Source of the DNA: Modicisalibacter sp033446685
GTDB lineage: Bacteria > Pseudomonadota > Gammaproteobacteria > Pseudomonadales > Halomonadaceae
Assembly: GCF_033446685.1 (NCBI RefSeq)
Contig: NZ_JAWQLY010000004.1
Coordinates: 291,704 to 355,703, forward strand
Direction: 5' to 3'
Length of the DNA: 64,000 bases
A program made the translations under genes and the position numbers. Of this stretch, positions 1 through 8,057 are shown in pieces. Under the pieces are notes generated by a model that ran no database searches, had not been told where the DNA came from, and was given only the letters and a program-made list of their open reading frames with translations. The number at the start of each line of letters is the position of its first letter. Position 1 is the first letter of the stretch.

Positions 1-237
1 ACTCTGTTGCTCGCTGGGTGCGCCAGCTCGGCGCCGACGCCGGTGCCGATCGTGATGACGCCGAACGTGCCGCCGCACCTGCTGACACCGCTGCCGCCGC
101 CAACCGTGGCAATGGATAGCAACGGCAGCCTGCTCGAGCTGCTTGCGCGGTATGAGGAGCAACGCCGCCGGTTCAATGCCGATCGGCTGAGCGTGAGCGA
201 GATCCTGCAGCGGATGGATGTCGACGATGCCGAGTAA
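1..237 (+). CDS. Rz1-like outer-membrane spanin lipoprotein, 5' end cut by window
   Basis: The visible part begins with a lipoprotein signal-peptide end (TLLLAGC), whose LAGC lipobox predicts a lipidated cysteine. A short proline-rich stretch follows (PTPVPIV, then PLPPPTV), and then a helical C-terminus. This is the architecture of phage Rz1 spanin subunits, which sit in the outer membrane and help fuse the two membranes during lysis. The start codon lies left of the window. The gene often lies inside or overlaps its partner Rz, which would be just upstream. It overlaps the next gene by about 20 bases. Confidence is limited because Rz1 proteins are short and poorly conserved in sequence; the call rests on lipobox, proline content and position. 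Confidence 0.6.
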   Translation, partial: TLLLAGCASSAPTPVPIVMTPNVPPHLLTPLPPPTVAMDSNGSLLELLARYEEQRRRFNADRLSVSEILQRMDVDDAE

Positions 238-592
238 GCCCCCGCGTCCATGCCGCGCCCCGATGTGCGCCGGCAAGACTACCGCCAGCCATGGCTACTG
301 CGACCTGCACGCCGACATGGCCACTGGCTGGACACAGCGCCGCCAGGGCAAGAGCGGTCGCGGTGGTCGGCCGTGGCGCCGCCTGCGCCAGCGAGTGCTT
401 GAGCGCGATTGCTACCTCTGCCAGCCCTGCCAGCGCACCGGACGGGCGACGCCAGCCAACGAAGTCGACCACATCGTCAACGTGGCCGAGGGCGGCACTG
501 ACAGCGCCGACAACCTCGAGGCCATATGCGGTCCGTGTCACAAGGCGAAGACCGCCAGAGAGGCCCAGCGGGCGCGCCAGCCGCACGCCTGA
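218..592 (+). CDS. HNH endonuclease next to terminase
   Basis: 124 residues with the full treble-clef HNH signature. The first His is in the EVDHIV motif, the Asn in the DNLEAICG region, and the last His in CGPCHKAK. Two CxxC pairs (CYLC and CGPC) are suited to a structural zinc. In HK97-like and other cos phages an HNH protein encoded immediately before the terminase small subunit takes part in cutting DNA during packaging. That role fits its place here but is inferred. A second in-frame ATG at 227 could be the true start (MPSKPPRPC); I kept 218. The start overlaps the end of the upstream lysis gene, so the two are probably cotranscribed. Confidence 0.85.
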   Translation: MSTMPSKPPRPCRAPMCAGKTTASHGYCDLHADMATGWTQRRQGKSGRGGRPWRRLRQRVLERDCYLCQPCQRTGRATPANEVDHIVNVAEGGTDSADNLEAICGPCHKAKTAREAQRARQPHA

Positions 593-697
593 GGGGGAGG
601 GGGAGGGTAAATCTCTACCAGCTCAAAACCCGGACACCGCAGCCTCAGTCACTTTTTTATGCATGAGAAATAACGAAACTTTTTCTGGAGGGCCCCG
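593..697 (+). other. Intergenic purine-rich region before terS; candidate cos or terminase-binding area
   Basis: The 105 bases between the HNH gene and the small terminase gene begin with three G-runs (GGGGG A GGGGG A GGG, 593-607), followed by ordinary sequence and a ribosome-binding site (TGGAGGG) before the GTG start at 698. In phages with this gene order the cos site is commonly close to the HNH and terS genes. Nothing in the sequence proves this; I see no clear dyad. Confidence 0.3.
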
Positions 698-1147
698 GTG
701 AACAACAACGCTCCCGTTCGGGCCTCCGGCGGGGGCCGCAAACGCAAGTCGCTCGGCACCCAGAAAAGCTCGATCACTCGCATCAATCCCCCCGACGAAC
801 TGATGGGCGATGCCGCCCGCCGAATCTGGAAGCAGCAATCCAAGGTCCTCATCGAGCGCGGCACGTTCGAGATCGAAGACGCGCCGCTGCTACAGGCCTA
901 CTGCAACGCCTGGCAGCTGATGCTCGATGCTGAGATCCGTATCGCCAATGAGGGATTAACGATTCCGACTGCCGACGGCAGCGAGAAGATGCACCCGGTG
1001 GTCAACGTCCGCGACAAGTCTGTGCAGCAGCTTTCGCGGCTCGGTTCGCTGCTCGGACTCGACCCGCTCACGCGCATGCGCATGCTCGGCGCCGGATCAG
1101 GAAACGGTGACGACGGGCAGGGGGAAAACGAATTCGACGAGTTCTGA
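698..1147 (+). CDS. Terminase small subunit, P27 family
   Basis: 149 residues. The N-terminus is basic and Gly-rich (SGGGRKRKSLG). A helical core follows, with the P27-family pattern WKQQSKVLIERG...EDAPLLQAYCNAW and the later HPVVNVRDKSVQQLSRLGSLLGLDP segment, which is characteristic of this family. The protein recognises phage DNA and loads the large terminase for packaging. It starts at GTG 698, chosen because TGGAGGGCCCC gives a well-spaced Shine-Dalgarno. The tail is acidic. It lies three bases before the large subunit gene, so the two form a translationally linked pair. Confidence 0.88.
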   Translation: MNNNAPVRASGGGRKRKSLGTQKSSITRINPPDELMGDAARRIWKQQSKVLIERGTFEIEDAPLLQAYCNAWQLMLDAEIRIANEGLTIPTADGSEKMHPVVNVRDKSVQQLSRLGSLLGLDPLTRMRMLGAGSGNGDDGQGENEFDEF

Positions 1148-1150
1148 TCT

Positions 1151-2869
1151 ATGGCCGCTTACCCGAATGTGAACGCGGCTCAGAAATACGCCCGCGACAT
1201 AGTTGGTGGGCGCATCCCTGCATGCAGCTATGTCCGTGCTGCCTGCGCCCGGCATCTCGATGATGTCCGTGCCTCAAAGGCCAAGAACTACCCGTATCGA
1301 TTCGACCGCGATCTGGCTGAGCGGGTCTGCCGCTTCATTCAGAAACTGCCGCACACAAAGGGCGAGTGGGCGCGCGGCAAGCAGCGTATCAAGCTCGAGC
1401 CGTGGCAGCTGTTCCTGTTCTCGATGGCTTTTGGCTGGGTCCGCAAGAGTGACAAGGCCCGCCGGTTCCGCGAGGTCTACACCGAAGTCCCGAGGAAGAA
1501 CGGCAAGTCGATCATCGCAGCCGGCGCCGGCGTCTATGCGTTCTGTGCCGACAAAGAATACGGTGCCGAAGTCTACTGCGGTGCCACCTCAGAAAAGCAA
1601 GCCTGGGAAGTTTTCGGGCCGGCCATGAAGATGGTCAAGAAGCTCCCGAACCTGCGCAAGCACTTCGGCATCGTGCCCTGGGCGCGGAAGATCGAGCGCA
1701 CCGACGGCAGCAAGTTCGAGCCGGTGATCGGCGATCCAGGCGACGGCTCGTCGCCATCGTTCACTGTAGTCGACGAGTACCACGAGCACCCTGATTCGCG
1801 GCTCTACGACACGATGATTACCGGCATGGGTGCCCGCACACAGCCGATGATGTGGGTTATCACCACCGCCGGTTACGACATCGCCGGGCCGTGCTACGAA
1901 CTGCGCGAGCGCGTGATCGAGATGCTGGAAGGTACCAGCCAGGACGACGAGCTATTCGGCATCGTCTACACGATCGATGCCGACGACGACTGGAAGAGTG
2001 AGGCCGCGCTCTACAAGGCCAACCCGAACATTGGCGTTTCGGTGAAGCTCAGCTTCCTCAAGTCGATGCAGCAGCAGGCTATCGCCCGCGCGCGACAGAC
2101 CAACAAGTTCAAGGTCAAGCACCTCAATCTGTGGGTCACCTCGAAGGAGGCCTTCTTCAATCTCGAGGAGTGGAAGCGTTGCGCGGACCCGGCGCTCACG
2201 CCCGAACAGTTCGCAGGCTGGAATTGCTACCTCGGCTTCGACCTGGCGCGAAAGCTCGACATGAACAGCATGGCGCGTCTCTTCGTGAAGACCATCGACG
2301 GCAAGCGACATTACTACTGTGTCGCCCCGAAGTTTTGGGTTCCGGAAGCCACCGCGTACGACAGCGACGACCTTCGCATGGCGCAGCGATACCAGGGCTG
2401 GGTCGAGAGCCACCACATGGCGGCGACCGAGGGTAGCGAGGTCGACTATCGCGAGATCCTCGAAACCGCGAAGGAAGTGCACTCGGTGACACCCGCGCTG
2501 GAATCGCCGATCGATCCGCATGGCGCGGCCAACCTTTCGCATCAGCTCGAGGACGAAGGGCTTTGCCCGATCAGCATCACGCAGAACTACACCAACATGT
2601 CGGACCCGATGAAGGAGCTCGAGGCGGCGATCATCGCCGGTCGGTTCCATCACGACGGCAATCCGATCATGACCTGGTGTATCAGCAACGTGGTCGGCAA
2701 GCACCTGCCCGGCAACGACGATGTGGTGCGCCCGATCAAGCAGGGCAGCCACAACAAAATCGATGGTGCGGTTGCGCTGATCATGGCCATCGGCCGCGCC
2801 ATGCTGGCGGATCAAGCCGAAACAAACATCCTCGATACCCTCTCCGACGACGACATTCTGGTCATGTGA
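1151..2869 (+). CDS. Terminase large subunit (ATPase and nuclease)
   Basis: 572 residues, normal for the HK97-type large terminase. The ATPase Walker A-like motif PRKNGKS lies near residues 114-120, after the usual LEPWQLF segment. Walker B with its catalytic acid (TVVDEY) lies near residues 205-210, and the coupling TTAG motif follows (VITTAGYD). The C-terminal half carries the RNase H-like nuclease region (YLGFDLARKLDMNS, then SPIDPHGAA). The enzyme translocates DNA into the prohead and cuts concatemers. It sits immediately after the small subunit and just before a tiny membrane protein and the portal gene. Confidence 0.95.
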   Translation: MAAYPNVNAAQKYARDIVGGRIPACSYVRAACARHLDDVRASKAKNYPYRFDRDLAERVCRFIQKLPHTKGEWARGKQRIKLEPWQLFLFSMAFGWVRKSDKARRFREVYTEVPRKNGKSIIAAGAGVYAFCADKEYGAEVYCGATSEKQAWEVFGPAMKMVKKLPNLRKHFGIVPWARKIERTDGSKFEPVIGDPGDGSSPSFTVVDEYHEHPDSRLYDTMITGMGARTQPMMWVITTAGYDIAGPCYELRERVIEMLEGTSQDDELFGIVYTIDADDDWKSEAALYKANPNIGVSVKLSFLKSMQQQAIARARQTNKFKVKHLNLWVTSKEAFFNLEEWKRCADPALTPEQFAGWNCYLGFDLARKLDMNSMARLFVKTIDGKRHYYCVAPKFWVPEATAYDSDDLRMAQRYQGWVESHHMAATEGSEVDYREILETAKEVHSVTPALESPIDPHGAANLSHQLEDEGLCPISITQNYTNMSDPMKELEAAIIAGRFHHDGNPIMTWCISNVVGKHLPGNDDVVRPIKQGSHNKIDGAVALIMAIGRAMLADQAETNILDTLSDDDILVM

Positions 2870-2870
2870 T

Positions 2871-3029
2871 ATGCGAACCATCCTGATCGACATACTGGGG
2901 CTGGCCGGCTTCGGCTGCCTCATGGGCGGCGTTTATCTGCGCTATGGCCTGGACGTCTCGCTGATCTCGGGCGGCGCCATGCTAGTCCTGCTGGCGCTGG
3001 CTTCGGCCACGCGGGGAGGGCGCCGATGA
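2871..3029 (+). CDS. Small two-helix membrane protein between terL and portal
   Basis: A 52-residue reading frame (MRTILIDILGLAG... ending ATRGGRR) starts one base after the terL stop and overlaps the portal start by ATGA. It is almost entirely hydrophobic, with two candidate membrane segments (about residues 3-22 and 29-45) and a basic C-terminus. The tight packing on both sides and the shared overlap indicate it is translated. Small hydrophobic proteins at this place are known from related prophages but have no assigned role. No function is proposed. Confidence 0.65.
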   Translation: MRTILIDILGLAGFGCLMGGVYLRYGLDVSLISGGAMLVLLALASATRGGRR

Positions 3030-4240
3030 TTCTCGACCAACTTCTCGAGCGGCGCTCAGTCGAGAACCCGGACACGCCGCTAACCGGGCAGAACCTGCAG
3101 GAGTACCTGCACCCGGCCGACGCCATCGCCGTGAACAACCAGAGCGCGATGACGCTGTCGGCGGTCTACTCGTGCATCTACGTGCTGTCGTCTTCACTGG
3201 CGCAGCTGCCGCTTCACGTCATGCGCAAGCAGGGCGATCGCATCGAAGCCGCCAAGGACCACCCCGCGTACTGGCTGCTGCACGACGAACCCAATACATG
3301 GCAGACCAGCTACAAGTGGCGCGAGACCCAACAGCACCACGTCGTGGGCTGGGGGAACGGTTACACCCAGGTGGTGCGTAGCAACCGCGGCGAACTGCGC
3401 GAGCTGGTGACCCGCCGGCCGTGGGAGTGCCAGCTGGTCAAGAACGGCACGCGATGGCTTTACGCCGTGACCGATGAGGAAGAGGGCACCCGGGCGGTCG
3501 CGCTCGAGGACATGGTCCACGTCCGCGCCCTGGGATCCGACGGCCGCACCGGTACCAGTCTGATCCGGCAGCATGCCGAAACCATCGGCCTCGGTCTGGC
3601 CGCCCAGCGTTACGGCAAGGATTTCTTCACTGGCGGTGGTCGACCCACGGGGCTCGTTTCCGTCAAAAACGACCTTCGAGAGGATAGCTGGAACCGGCTA
3701 AAGAGTGCCTGGCAAGCGGCAGTGGGCAGGCTTAGAACGTCCGACAATAAGACGTTAATGATGCCGGCGGACCTCGACTACAAGTCGATCACCGTTCCGC
3801 CGGAAGACGCCCAGTTCCTCGAGACCCGCAAGCTCAACCGCTCCGAAGTCGCCGGCATCTTCAACGTGCCGGCGCACATGATCAACGACCTGGACAAGGC
3901 CACCTTCTCGAACATCAGCGAGCAGGCCATCCAGTTCGTGCGCCACACCATGATGCCGTGGGTAGTGAACTGGGAGCAGGAACTCAACCGGCGCATCTTC
4001 ACCCGCGCCGAGAGAGCCGCCGGCTACTACGTCAAGTTCAACCTGGCCGGGCTGCTGCGCGGCACCGCCAAGGAACGCGCCGAGTTCTACCACTACGCCG
4101 TGACCGACGGCTGGATGGACCGCAACGAAGTGCGCGCCCTGGAAGACCTGAACCCCCGCGAGGGCCTCGACGAGATGCTGATCAGCGTCAACGCCCGGCC
4201 GTCCAGCCAACTGGGCAACGAAAACCAGCCCGAGGAATAA
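3026..4240 (+). CDS. Phage portal protein, HK97 family
   Basis: 404 residues. It has the family landmarks: an N-terminal MTLSAVYSCIYVLSSSLAQLPLHV stretch, a central LVTRRPWECQ region, the EDMVHVRALGSDGRTGTS segment, and near residues 275-300 the highly typical LNRSEVAGIFNVPAHMI followed by FSNISEQAIQFV. It forms the dodecameric DNA channel at the head vertex, docking the terminase and later the connector. Translation is coupled to the upstream 52-residue protein through ATGA. The protease gene follows after two bases. Confidence 0.95.
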   Translation: MILDQLLERRSVENPDTPLTGQNLQEYLHPADAIAVNNQSAMTLSAVYSCIYVLSSSLAQLPLHVMRKQGDRIEAAKDHPAYWLLHDEPNTWQTSYKWRETQQHHVVGWGNGYTQVVRSNRGELRELVTRRPWECQLVKNGTRWLYAVTDEEEGTRAVALEDMVHVRALGSDGRTGTSLIRQHAETIGLGLAAQRYGKDFFTGGGRPTGLVSVKNDLREDSWNRLKSAWQAAVGRLRTSDNKTLMMPADLDYKSITVPPEDAQFLETRKLNRSEVAGIFNVPAHMINDLDKATFSNISEQAIQFVRHTMMPWVVNWEQELNRRIFTRAERAAGYYVKFNLAGLLRGTAKERAEFYHYAVTDGWMDRNEVRALEDLNPREGLDEMLISVNARPSSQLGNENQPEE

Positions 4241-4242
4241 CC

Positions 4243-4845
4243 ATGAGCGAGATCGAGAAGCGCGCCCTTGCCTGCGAGGTACGCGCAGAACAGGTCGAGG
4301 AAGGCCAGCCGGCGCGGATCGTCGGGCATGGTGCGGTCTTCGGCAAGCGCAGCGAGATGATCCTGGGCATGTTCAAAGAAGAGATCGCCCCCGGCGCCTT
4401 CGATGACGTGCTCGGCGACGATGTCCGTGCGCTGTTCAACCACGACCCCAGCTTCGTACTCGGCCGCACTCGTAGCGGCACGCTCGAGCTTTCCATCGAT
4501 ACCGAGGGGCTGCGCTACGAGATCGATCCGCCGGACACCCAGTCGGTGCGTGACATGGTGCTGGCGCCGCTGATGCGACGCGACATCACCGGTTCCAGCT
4601 TCGCCTTCCGCGTCGCGCCCGACGGCGATGAATGGCGGGAGGAAGACGACGGGCTGATCGTTCGCACCATCACGCGGTTCAGCCGCCTGCTCGACGTATC
4701 GCCGGTGACCTACCCGGCCTATCCGGATGCGGGCGCTGCAAAGCGCTCCCTCGAAGCTCGCTGTGCCGAGATCCAAGGTCTCGCCCAGCGGGCTATCAAC
4801 CAGCGCCGCGCCCGCGAGCGCTTCCTTGAAATCATCCAAGCCTGA
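4243..4845 (+). CDS. Prohead maturation protease, HK97 family
   Basis: 200 residues from the ATG at 4243, two bases after the portal stop. The frame is open further upstream, but that part overlaps the portal gene. Family motifs are present: a GHGAVFG strand, EEIAPGAF, the catalytic His in ALFNHDPS and the Ser in DITGSSFAF, then VSPVTYPAYPDAG. The enzyme is a self-cleaving serine protease that trims the capsid protein's scaffold domain during head maturation. It lies directly before the capsid gene, as usual. Confidence 0.93.
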   Translation: MSEIEKRALACEVRAEQVEEGQPARIVGHGAVFGKRSEMILGMFKEEIAPGAFDDVLGDDVRALFNHDPSFVLGRTRSGTLELSIDTEGLRYEIDPPDTQSVRDMVLAPLMRRDITGSSFAFRVAPDGDEWREEDDGLIVRTITRFSRLLDVSPVTYPAYPDAGAAKRSLEARCAEIQGLAQRAINQRRARERFLEIIQA

Positions 4846-4863
4846 CCGTCCCCTGGAGGACCT

Positions 4864-6090
4864 ATGAAACTGCACGAACTCAAGCAGCGCTATAACGACA
4901 TCGCCAAGGATATGCGGGCGCTGAACGAAGAAATCGGCGACAACGCCTGGAGCGAAGAACAGCGCACCAACTGGAAGTCGATGAAGACCGACCTCGATGC
5001 GCTCAACGACAAGATCCAGCGCGAGGAACAGCTCCGCGACGCCGACCAGCGCTTCGTCGAGGATAACGAAGACGAGCATCGCGCCCGTGCGGCCCGCGAC
5101 GAGAACGGCGGCGCTTCCGTCGATGAGCAACGAGCGGCATTCGAAGCCTTCCTTCGCCAAGGCATGCAGGATGTCACCCCCGAGCAGCGTCAGCTCCTGC
5201 GCGAGATGCGTGCTCAGGCGACCTCGCCGGGCGAGGCGGGCGGTTACACCGTACCGACCGAGATGCTGCGCCAGGTGCAGGAGACCATGCAGGACTTCGG
5301 CGGTATCGCCTCGGTTGCCCAGATCCTCACCACCGGCAGCGGCAACACCATCGAGTGGCCGACCAGCGATGGCACCGGCGACATGGGCGAGCTGCTCGGC
5401 GAGAACCAGCAGACCGGCGAGCAGGATGTCGAGTTCGGCATGGACAGCCTGGGCGCTCACAAGCTGAGCTCCAAGGTCATTCGCGTGTCGAACGAGCTGC
5501 TGCAGGACAGCGGCATCAACATGGAGAGCTACCTGGCCGGCCGCATCGGCAACCGCCTGGCGCGTGCCGAGGCGCACTACATCGTCAAGGGTACGGGCGC
5601 GGGCACTCCGCTACAGCCCAAGGGTCTCGAGGCCTCGGTGACCGCATCCGTGGCAACCGCGGCGGCCACCACGCTCAAGTGGCAGGAAATCAACTCGCTG
5701 ATCCACGCCGTCGATCCCGCCTATCGCCGTGCCGCAGGCTACCGCCTGGCCTTCAACGACAACACGCTGAAGCTGATCGAAGAAATGGTCGACAGCCAGG
5801 GCCGCCCGCTGTGGCTGCCGGGCGTCGCTGGCGTTGCGCCCTCCGTGGTGCTGAACCGCCAGTACGTCATCGATTCGGGCATTGCCGATATTGGTGCCGG
5901 GAGCAAGTTCATGTACGGCGGCGACTTCAAACAGTTCGTGCTTCGCCGCGTCAACTACATGGTGCTCAAGCGCCTGATCGAGCGTTATGCCGACTTCGAC
6001 CAGACCGGCTTCCTGGCCTTCGCGCGCTTCGGCTGCATCCTGCAGGACGCTGCCGCCATCAAGGCGCTGCAAGGCAAGCCCGCCGCCTAA
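4864..6090 (+). CDS. Major capsid protein, HK97 family
   Basis: 408 residues. The first 110 or so form a charged, coiled-coil scaffold-like delta domain (KLHELKQRYNDIAKDMRALN). The coat domain opens with GGYTVPTEM and contains the E-loop and A-domain pattern (SKVIRVSNELLQDS, later TGFLAFARFGC near the C-terminus). Maturation cleavage by the neighbouring protease probably falls near residues 110-125; this is inferred, not seen. A good ribosome-binding site (CTGGAGG) precedes the ATG. A hairpin lacking a U-run follows the stop. Confidence 0.95.
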   Translation: MKLHELKQRYNDIAKDMRALNEEIGDNAWSEEQRTNWKSMKTDLDALNDKIQREEQLRDADQRFVEDNEDEHRARAARDENGGASVDEQRAAFEAFLRQGMQDVTPEQRQLLREMRAQATSPGEAGGYTVPTEMLRQVQETMQDFGGIASVAQILTTGSGNTIEWPTSDGTGDMGELLGENQQTGEQDVEFGMDSLGAHKLSSKVIRVSNELLQDSGINMESYLAGRIGNRLARAEAHYIVKGTGAGTPLQPKGLEASVTASVATAAATTLKWQEINSLIHAVDPAYRRAAGYRLAFNDNTLKLIEEMVDSQGRPLWLPGVAGVAPSVVLNRQYVIDSGIADIGAGSKFMYGGDFKQFVLRRVNYMVLKRLIERYADFDQTGFLAFARFGCILQDAAAIKALQGKPAA

Positions 6091-6096
6091 CCCACT

Positions 6097-6116
6097 GGGC
6101 CGCCTCCGGGCGGCCC
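6097..6116 (+). terminator. Hairpin after capsid gene (no U-run)
   Basis: GGGCCGCC pairs with GGCGGCCC around a four-base loop, seven bases past the capsid stop. There is no T-run, so it may attenuate transcription or stabilise the capsid mRNA rather than terminate fully. Confidence 0.4.
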
Positions 6117-6135
6117 GATTGCTTCGGGAACCGTC

Positions 6136-6477
6136 ATGCTCGAGCTGGACATCATCAAGCAACACGTCCGGCTCGAGCCGGACATCGTCGAGGACGACAC
6201 GCTCCTCGACACCTATTCCAATGCCGCCCGGCGCCTGGTCGAGAACAAGACCGGGCGGACGCTGTACGCCACCGATACCGAGATCCCCAAGGACAGCGAG
6301 GGCAACATCACCGACGAGCACGCCCTGGTGCTCGACGACGACATCACCACCGCGATGCTGCTGATCATCGGCCACTGGTACGCCAACCGCGAGAGCGTGG
6401 TCATCGGCACCATCACCAGTGAGGTACCGATGGCGGTGCATGCGCTGATCAGCCCTTACCGTCACTTCCATCTTTGA
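6136..6477 (+). CDS. Head-tail connector, gp6-like
   Basis: 113 residues beginning LELDIIKQHVRLEPDIVEDDTLL, the usual opening of the gp6-like connector family, whose members form a ring under the portal. The helical core NAARRLVENKTGRTLY and the long helix ITTAMLLIIGHWYANRES, followed by PMAVHALISPYR, all fit. It follows the capsid gene and is followed by further small completion proteins. Confidence 0.85.
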   Translation: MLELDIIKQHVRLEPDIVEDDTLLDTYSNAARRLVENKTGRTLYATDTEIPKDSEGNITDEHALVLDDDITTAMLLIIGHWYANRESVVIGTITSEVPMAVHALISPYRHFHL

Positions 6478-6484
6478 GGTCGCC

Positions 6485-6670
6485 ATGGCTGACACACCCA
6501 CCGCCGACCAGGTCGAGCGGCTCATCGCGTCACAGCAGGCGCTGACCGATGCGATCGGCGACCTCGCCCAGAGCAACCGCGATCTCGTCGACCTGATCGC
6601 TGCCGACATGGACGTCGAGCCCGACGACCATCGGCCGCGGTTGCTCGACGAGCGAGGCCTGGAGGACTGA
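6485..6670 (+). CDS. Small uncharacterised phage protein
   Basis: 61 residues, strongly helical and acidic (TADQVERLIASQQALTDAIGDLAQ, then RDLVDLIAADMDVE). It lies seven bases after the connector gene and one base before the head-closure gene, inside a tightly packed run, so it is very probably expressed. The sequence is coiled-coil-like and has no motif I recognise. It may be an assembly accessory protein. Confidence 0.6.
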   Translation: MADTPTADQVERLIASQQALTDAIGDLAQSNRDLVDLIAADMDVEPDDHRPRLLDERGLED

Positions 6671-6671
6671 C

Positions 6672-7004
6672 ATGCGCGCCGGCAAGCTCAACAAGCGCAT
6701 CACCCTGCAGCGCAAAGGTCAGCAGCAGGACCCAAACAGCGGCGCCACGATCGATACATGGCTCGACGTCAGTACCGTCTGGGCGGGCATCGAGTATCTC
6801 AGCGTCCGTGAGTTCATCGCCGCGCGCTCCGGCCAAGTCGAGATCTCCGCTCGCATCACCATCCGCTACCGCACAGGAATCGGCGCCACCATGCGCGCCG
6901 TGCGCGGTGATCAGATCTTCAACATCCATGGCGTGTTGCCCGACAACGGTTCGGGCCGCGAGTACCTGACGCTACCAGTGAGTGAGGGGGCCAACGATGG
7001 CTGA
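6672..7004 (+). CDS. Head closure / head-tail adaptor protein (SPP1 gp16-like)
   Basis: 110 residues. The opening AGKLNKRITLQRKGQQQDP...WLDVSTVWAGIEYLS is the hallmark of the head-tail joining family that includes SPP1 gp16 and HK97 gp7 (beta-barrel stopper under the connector). It ends in the typical REYLTLPVSE. Its coding end overlaps the next start by eight bases. Confidence 0.85.
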   Translation: MRAGKLNKRITLQRKGQQQDPNSGATIDTWLDVSTVWAGIEYLSVREFIAARSGQVEISARITIRYRTGIGATMRAVRGDQIFNIHGVLPDNGSGREYLTLPVSEGANDG

Positions 7005-7485
7005 CGCCGTGCGCTTCGAGGTTCACGGACTGGTCGCGCTGGGTGATCGCCTCGAGGGGCTGCAGTACGACATGAAACGCAAGGGCGGCCGGTTCGCGCT
7101 GCGCAAGGCGGCCAACGTCATTCGCGACAAGGCCAAGGCCAACGCCAAGCGCATCGACGACCCGACGTCCGCGGCGGACATCAGCGAGAACATGGCGGTG
7201 CGCTGGTCGGGCCGGCACTTCAAACAGACCGGCGATCTCAAGTTCCGCGTCGGCATCATGGGCGGCGCCGGCGGCCGGGCCAATAGCGAAGCGCTCGCCG
7301 GCCTGCCCGGTGGCGACACGCGCCACTGGCGCCACGTCGAGTTCGGTACCGAGCACACCCGGGCCCAGCCGTTCATGCGCCCCGCGTTGGCCGAGAGCAT
7401 CCAGGCCGCCAGCGAGGAATTCGTCCGCCAGTACCACAAGTCACTCGACCGCGCGCTCAAGCGCGCCGCGAAGGCCAGCCAATGA
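6997..7485 (+). CDS. HK97 gp10-family tail completion protein
   Basis: 162 residues from ATG 6997, which is preceded by GTGAGTGAGGGGG. A GTG at 6982 is in frame but less likely. Family features are the early FEVHGLVALGDRLEGL, the ALRKAANVIRDKAKANA helix, and near the end RHVEFGTEHTRAQPFMRPAL, the best-conserved part of gp10 proteins. It connects the head neck to the tail terminator. It overlaps the next gene by ATGA. Confidence 0.88.
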   Translation: MADAVRFEVHGLVALGDRLEGLQYDMKRKGGRFALRKAANVIRDKAKANAKRIDDPTSAADISENMAVRWSGRHFKQTGDLKFRVGIMGGAGGRANSEALAGLPGGDTRHWRHVEFGTEHTRAQPFMRPALAESIQAASEEFVRQYHKSLDRALKRAAKASQ

Positions 7486-7847
7486 CTCCGCCGATCTTCC
7501 CGACCTGTGCCGCCGATCCCGGCGTGACCGCGCTGCTGGGTACGCTGCCGACGCGGCTCTACCCATTCGGCAAAGCGCCGGCCGGCGTGGCCCTGCCATA
7601 CGCCGTGTGGCGCACGGTCACCGGAGCGCCGGAGAACTACCTGGCAGATCGCCCCGACATCGACGGCGCCACGCTGCAGGTCGACGTCTACGCCGCAACG
7701 CCCGGCGATGCCACGGCGGTGGCCGAGGCGCTGCGCGATGCCATCGAGCTCAAGGCTCACATAGTCCGCTGGGGTGGTGACGACACCGACCCCGAAACTA
7801 GCCACTACCACGTCGCGTTCGACGTGGATTGGTGGGTGCCGCGTTGA
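7482..7847 (+). CDS. Tail completion / terminator protein (DUF3168, gp17-like)
   Basis: 121 residues. It shows the DUF3168 pattern: FPTCAADPGVTALLG at the start, then RLYPFGKAPAGVALPYAVWRTV, LQVDVYAATPGDATAVAEALRDAIE and a final beta strand. Proteins of this family cap the tail tube and join it to the head. Translation is coupled to the gp10-like gene by ATGA. The tail tube gene does not follow directly: a 272-base insert carrying its own small frame and a terminator comes between. Confidence 0.82.
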   Translation: MTPPIFPTCAADPGVTALLGTLPTRLYPFGKAPAGVALPYAVWRTVTGAPENYLADRPDIDGATLQVDVYAATPGDATAVAEALRDAIELKAHIVRWGGDDTDPETSHYHVAFDVDWWVPR

Positions 7848-7854
7848 TGCCGGG

Positions 7855-7868
7855 TCTACAACTGTAGA
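7855..7868. repeat. 14-base inverted repeat, possible operator
   Basis: TCTACA-AC-TGTAGA, six-base arms around two bases, lies just after the tail terminator gene and right before a strong Shine-Dalgarno. It may be a protein-binding site or part of the 5' end of a small transcript. Confidence 0.3.
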
Positions 7869-7879
7869 CTGAGGAGGGA

Positions 7880-7900
7880 ATGGCAAAGGGACCACTATAG
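7880..7900 (+). CDS. Possible six-residue leader peptide
   Basis: The sequence AGGAGGG lies five bases before ATG GCA AAG GGA CCA CTA TAG (MAKGPL, stop). The Shine-Dalgarno is better than that of almost any gene in the phage, yet the frame is only six codons. The last codons and stop form the left arm of an eight-base inverted repeat (7893-7900 with 7937-7944), whose right arm covers the GTG start of the next small frame. A ribosome on the mini-frame would open that arm. This is an inference from layout. Confidence 0.3.
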   Translation: MAKGPL

Positions 7901-7941
7901 GACAAGAGAAGGCGCCGCCTCTCATTAGATGGAGTTCTATA

Positions 7942-8040
7942 GTGACGATGAAACTTACCTTCGAAGTGGTCGTAAACGTCCCATTCGCGCTGCTGACGTG
8001 GCTGTGCTTAGCCCACCGGGGCAGCATATTCCTCAGGTAA
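7942..8040 (+). CDS. Small hydrophobic protein in a moron-like insert
   Basis: 32 codons from GTG 7942 (30 from ATG 7948), ending in TAA at 8038-8040. GGAG at 7931-7934 is correctly spaced for the GTG. The product (TMKLTFEVVVNVPFALLTW, then LCLAHRGSIFLR) has one membrane-length hydrophobic stretch with a basic tail. It lies between the tail terminator and tail tube genes, where no structural gene is expected, and is followed by its own terminator. That is the usual signature of an independently expressed moron. No function is recognised. Confidence 0.35.
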   Translation: MTMKLTFEVVVNVPFALLTWLCLAHRGSIFLR

Positions 8041-8057
8041 CCTAGAGAACGAAACCG

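Noticed and set aside
1952..2923. 323-codon minus-strand frame opposite terL
   Set aside because: Antisense shadow of the large terminase gene.
4093..5577. 494-codon open frame on the minus strand opposite protease and capsid genes
   Set aside because: It is the antisense shadow of two certain genes in GC-rich DNA; the translation has no recognisable domains and is biased to Val/Ala/Arg/Leu as such shadows are.
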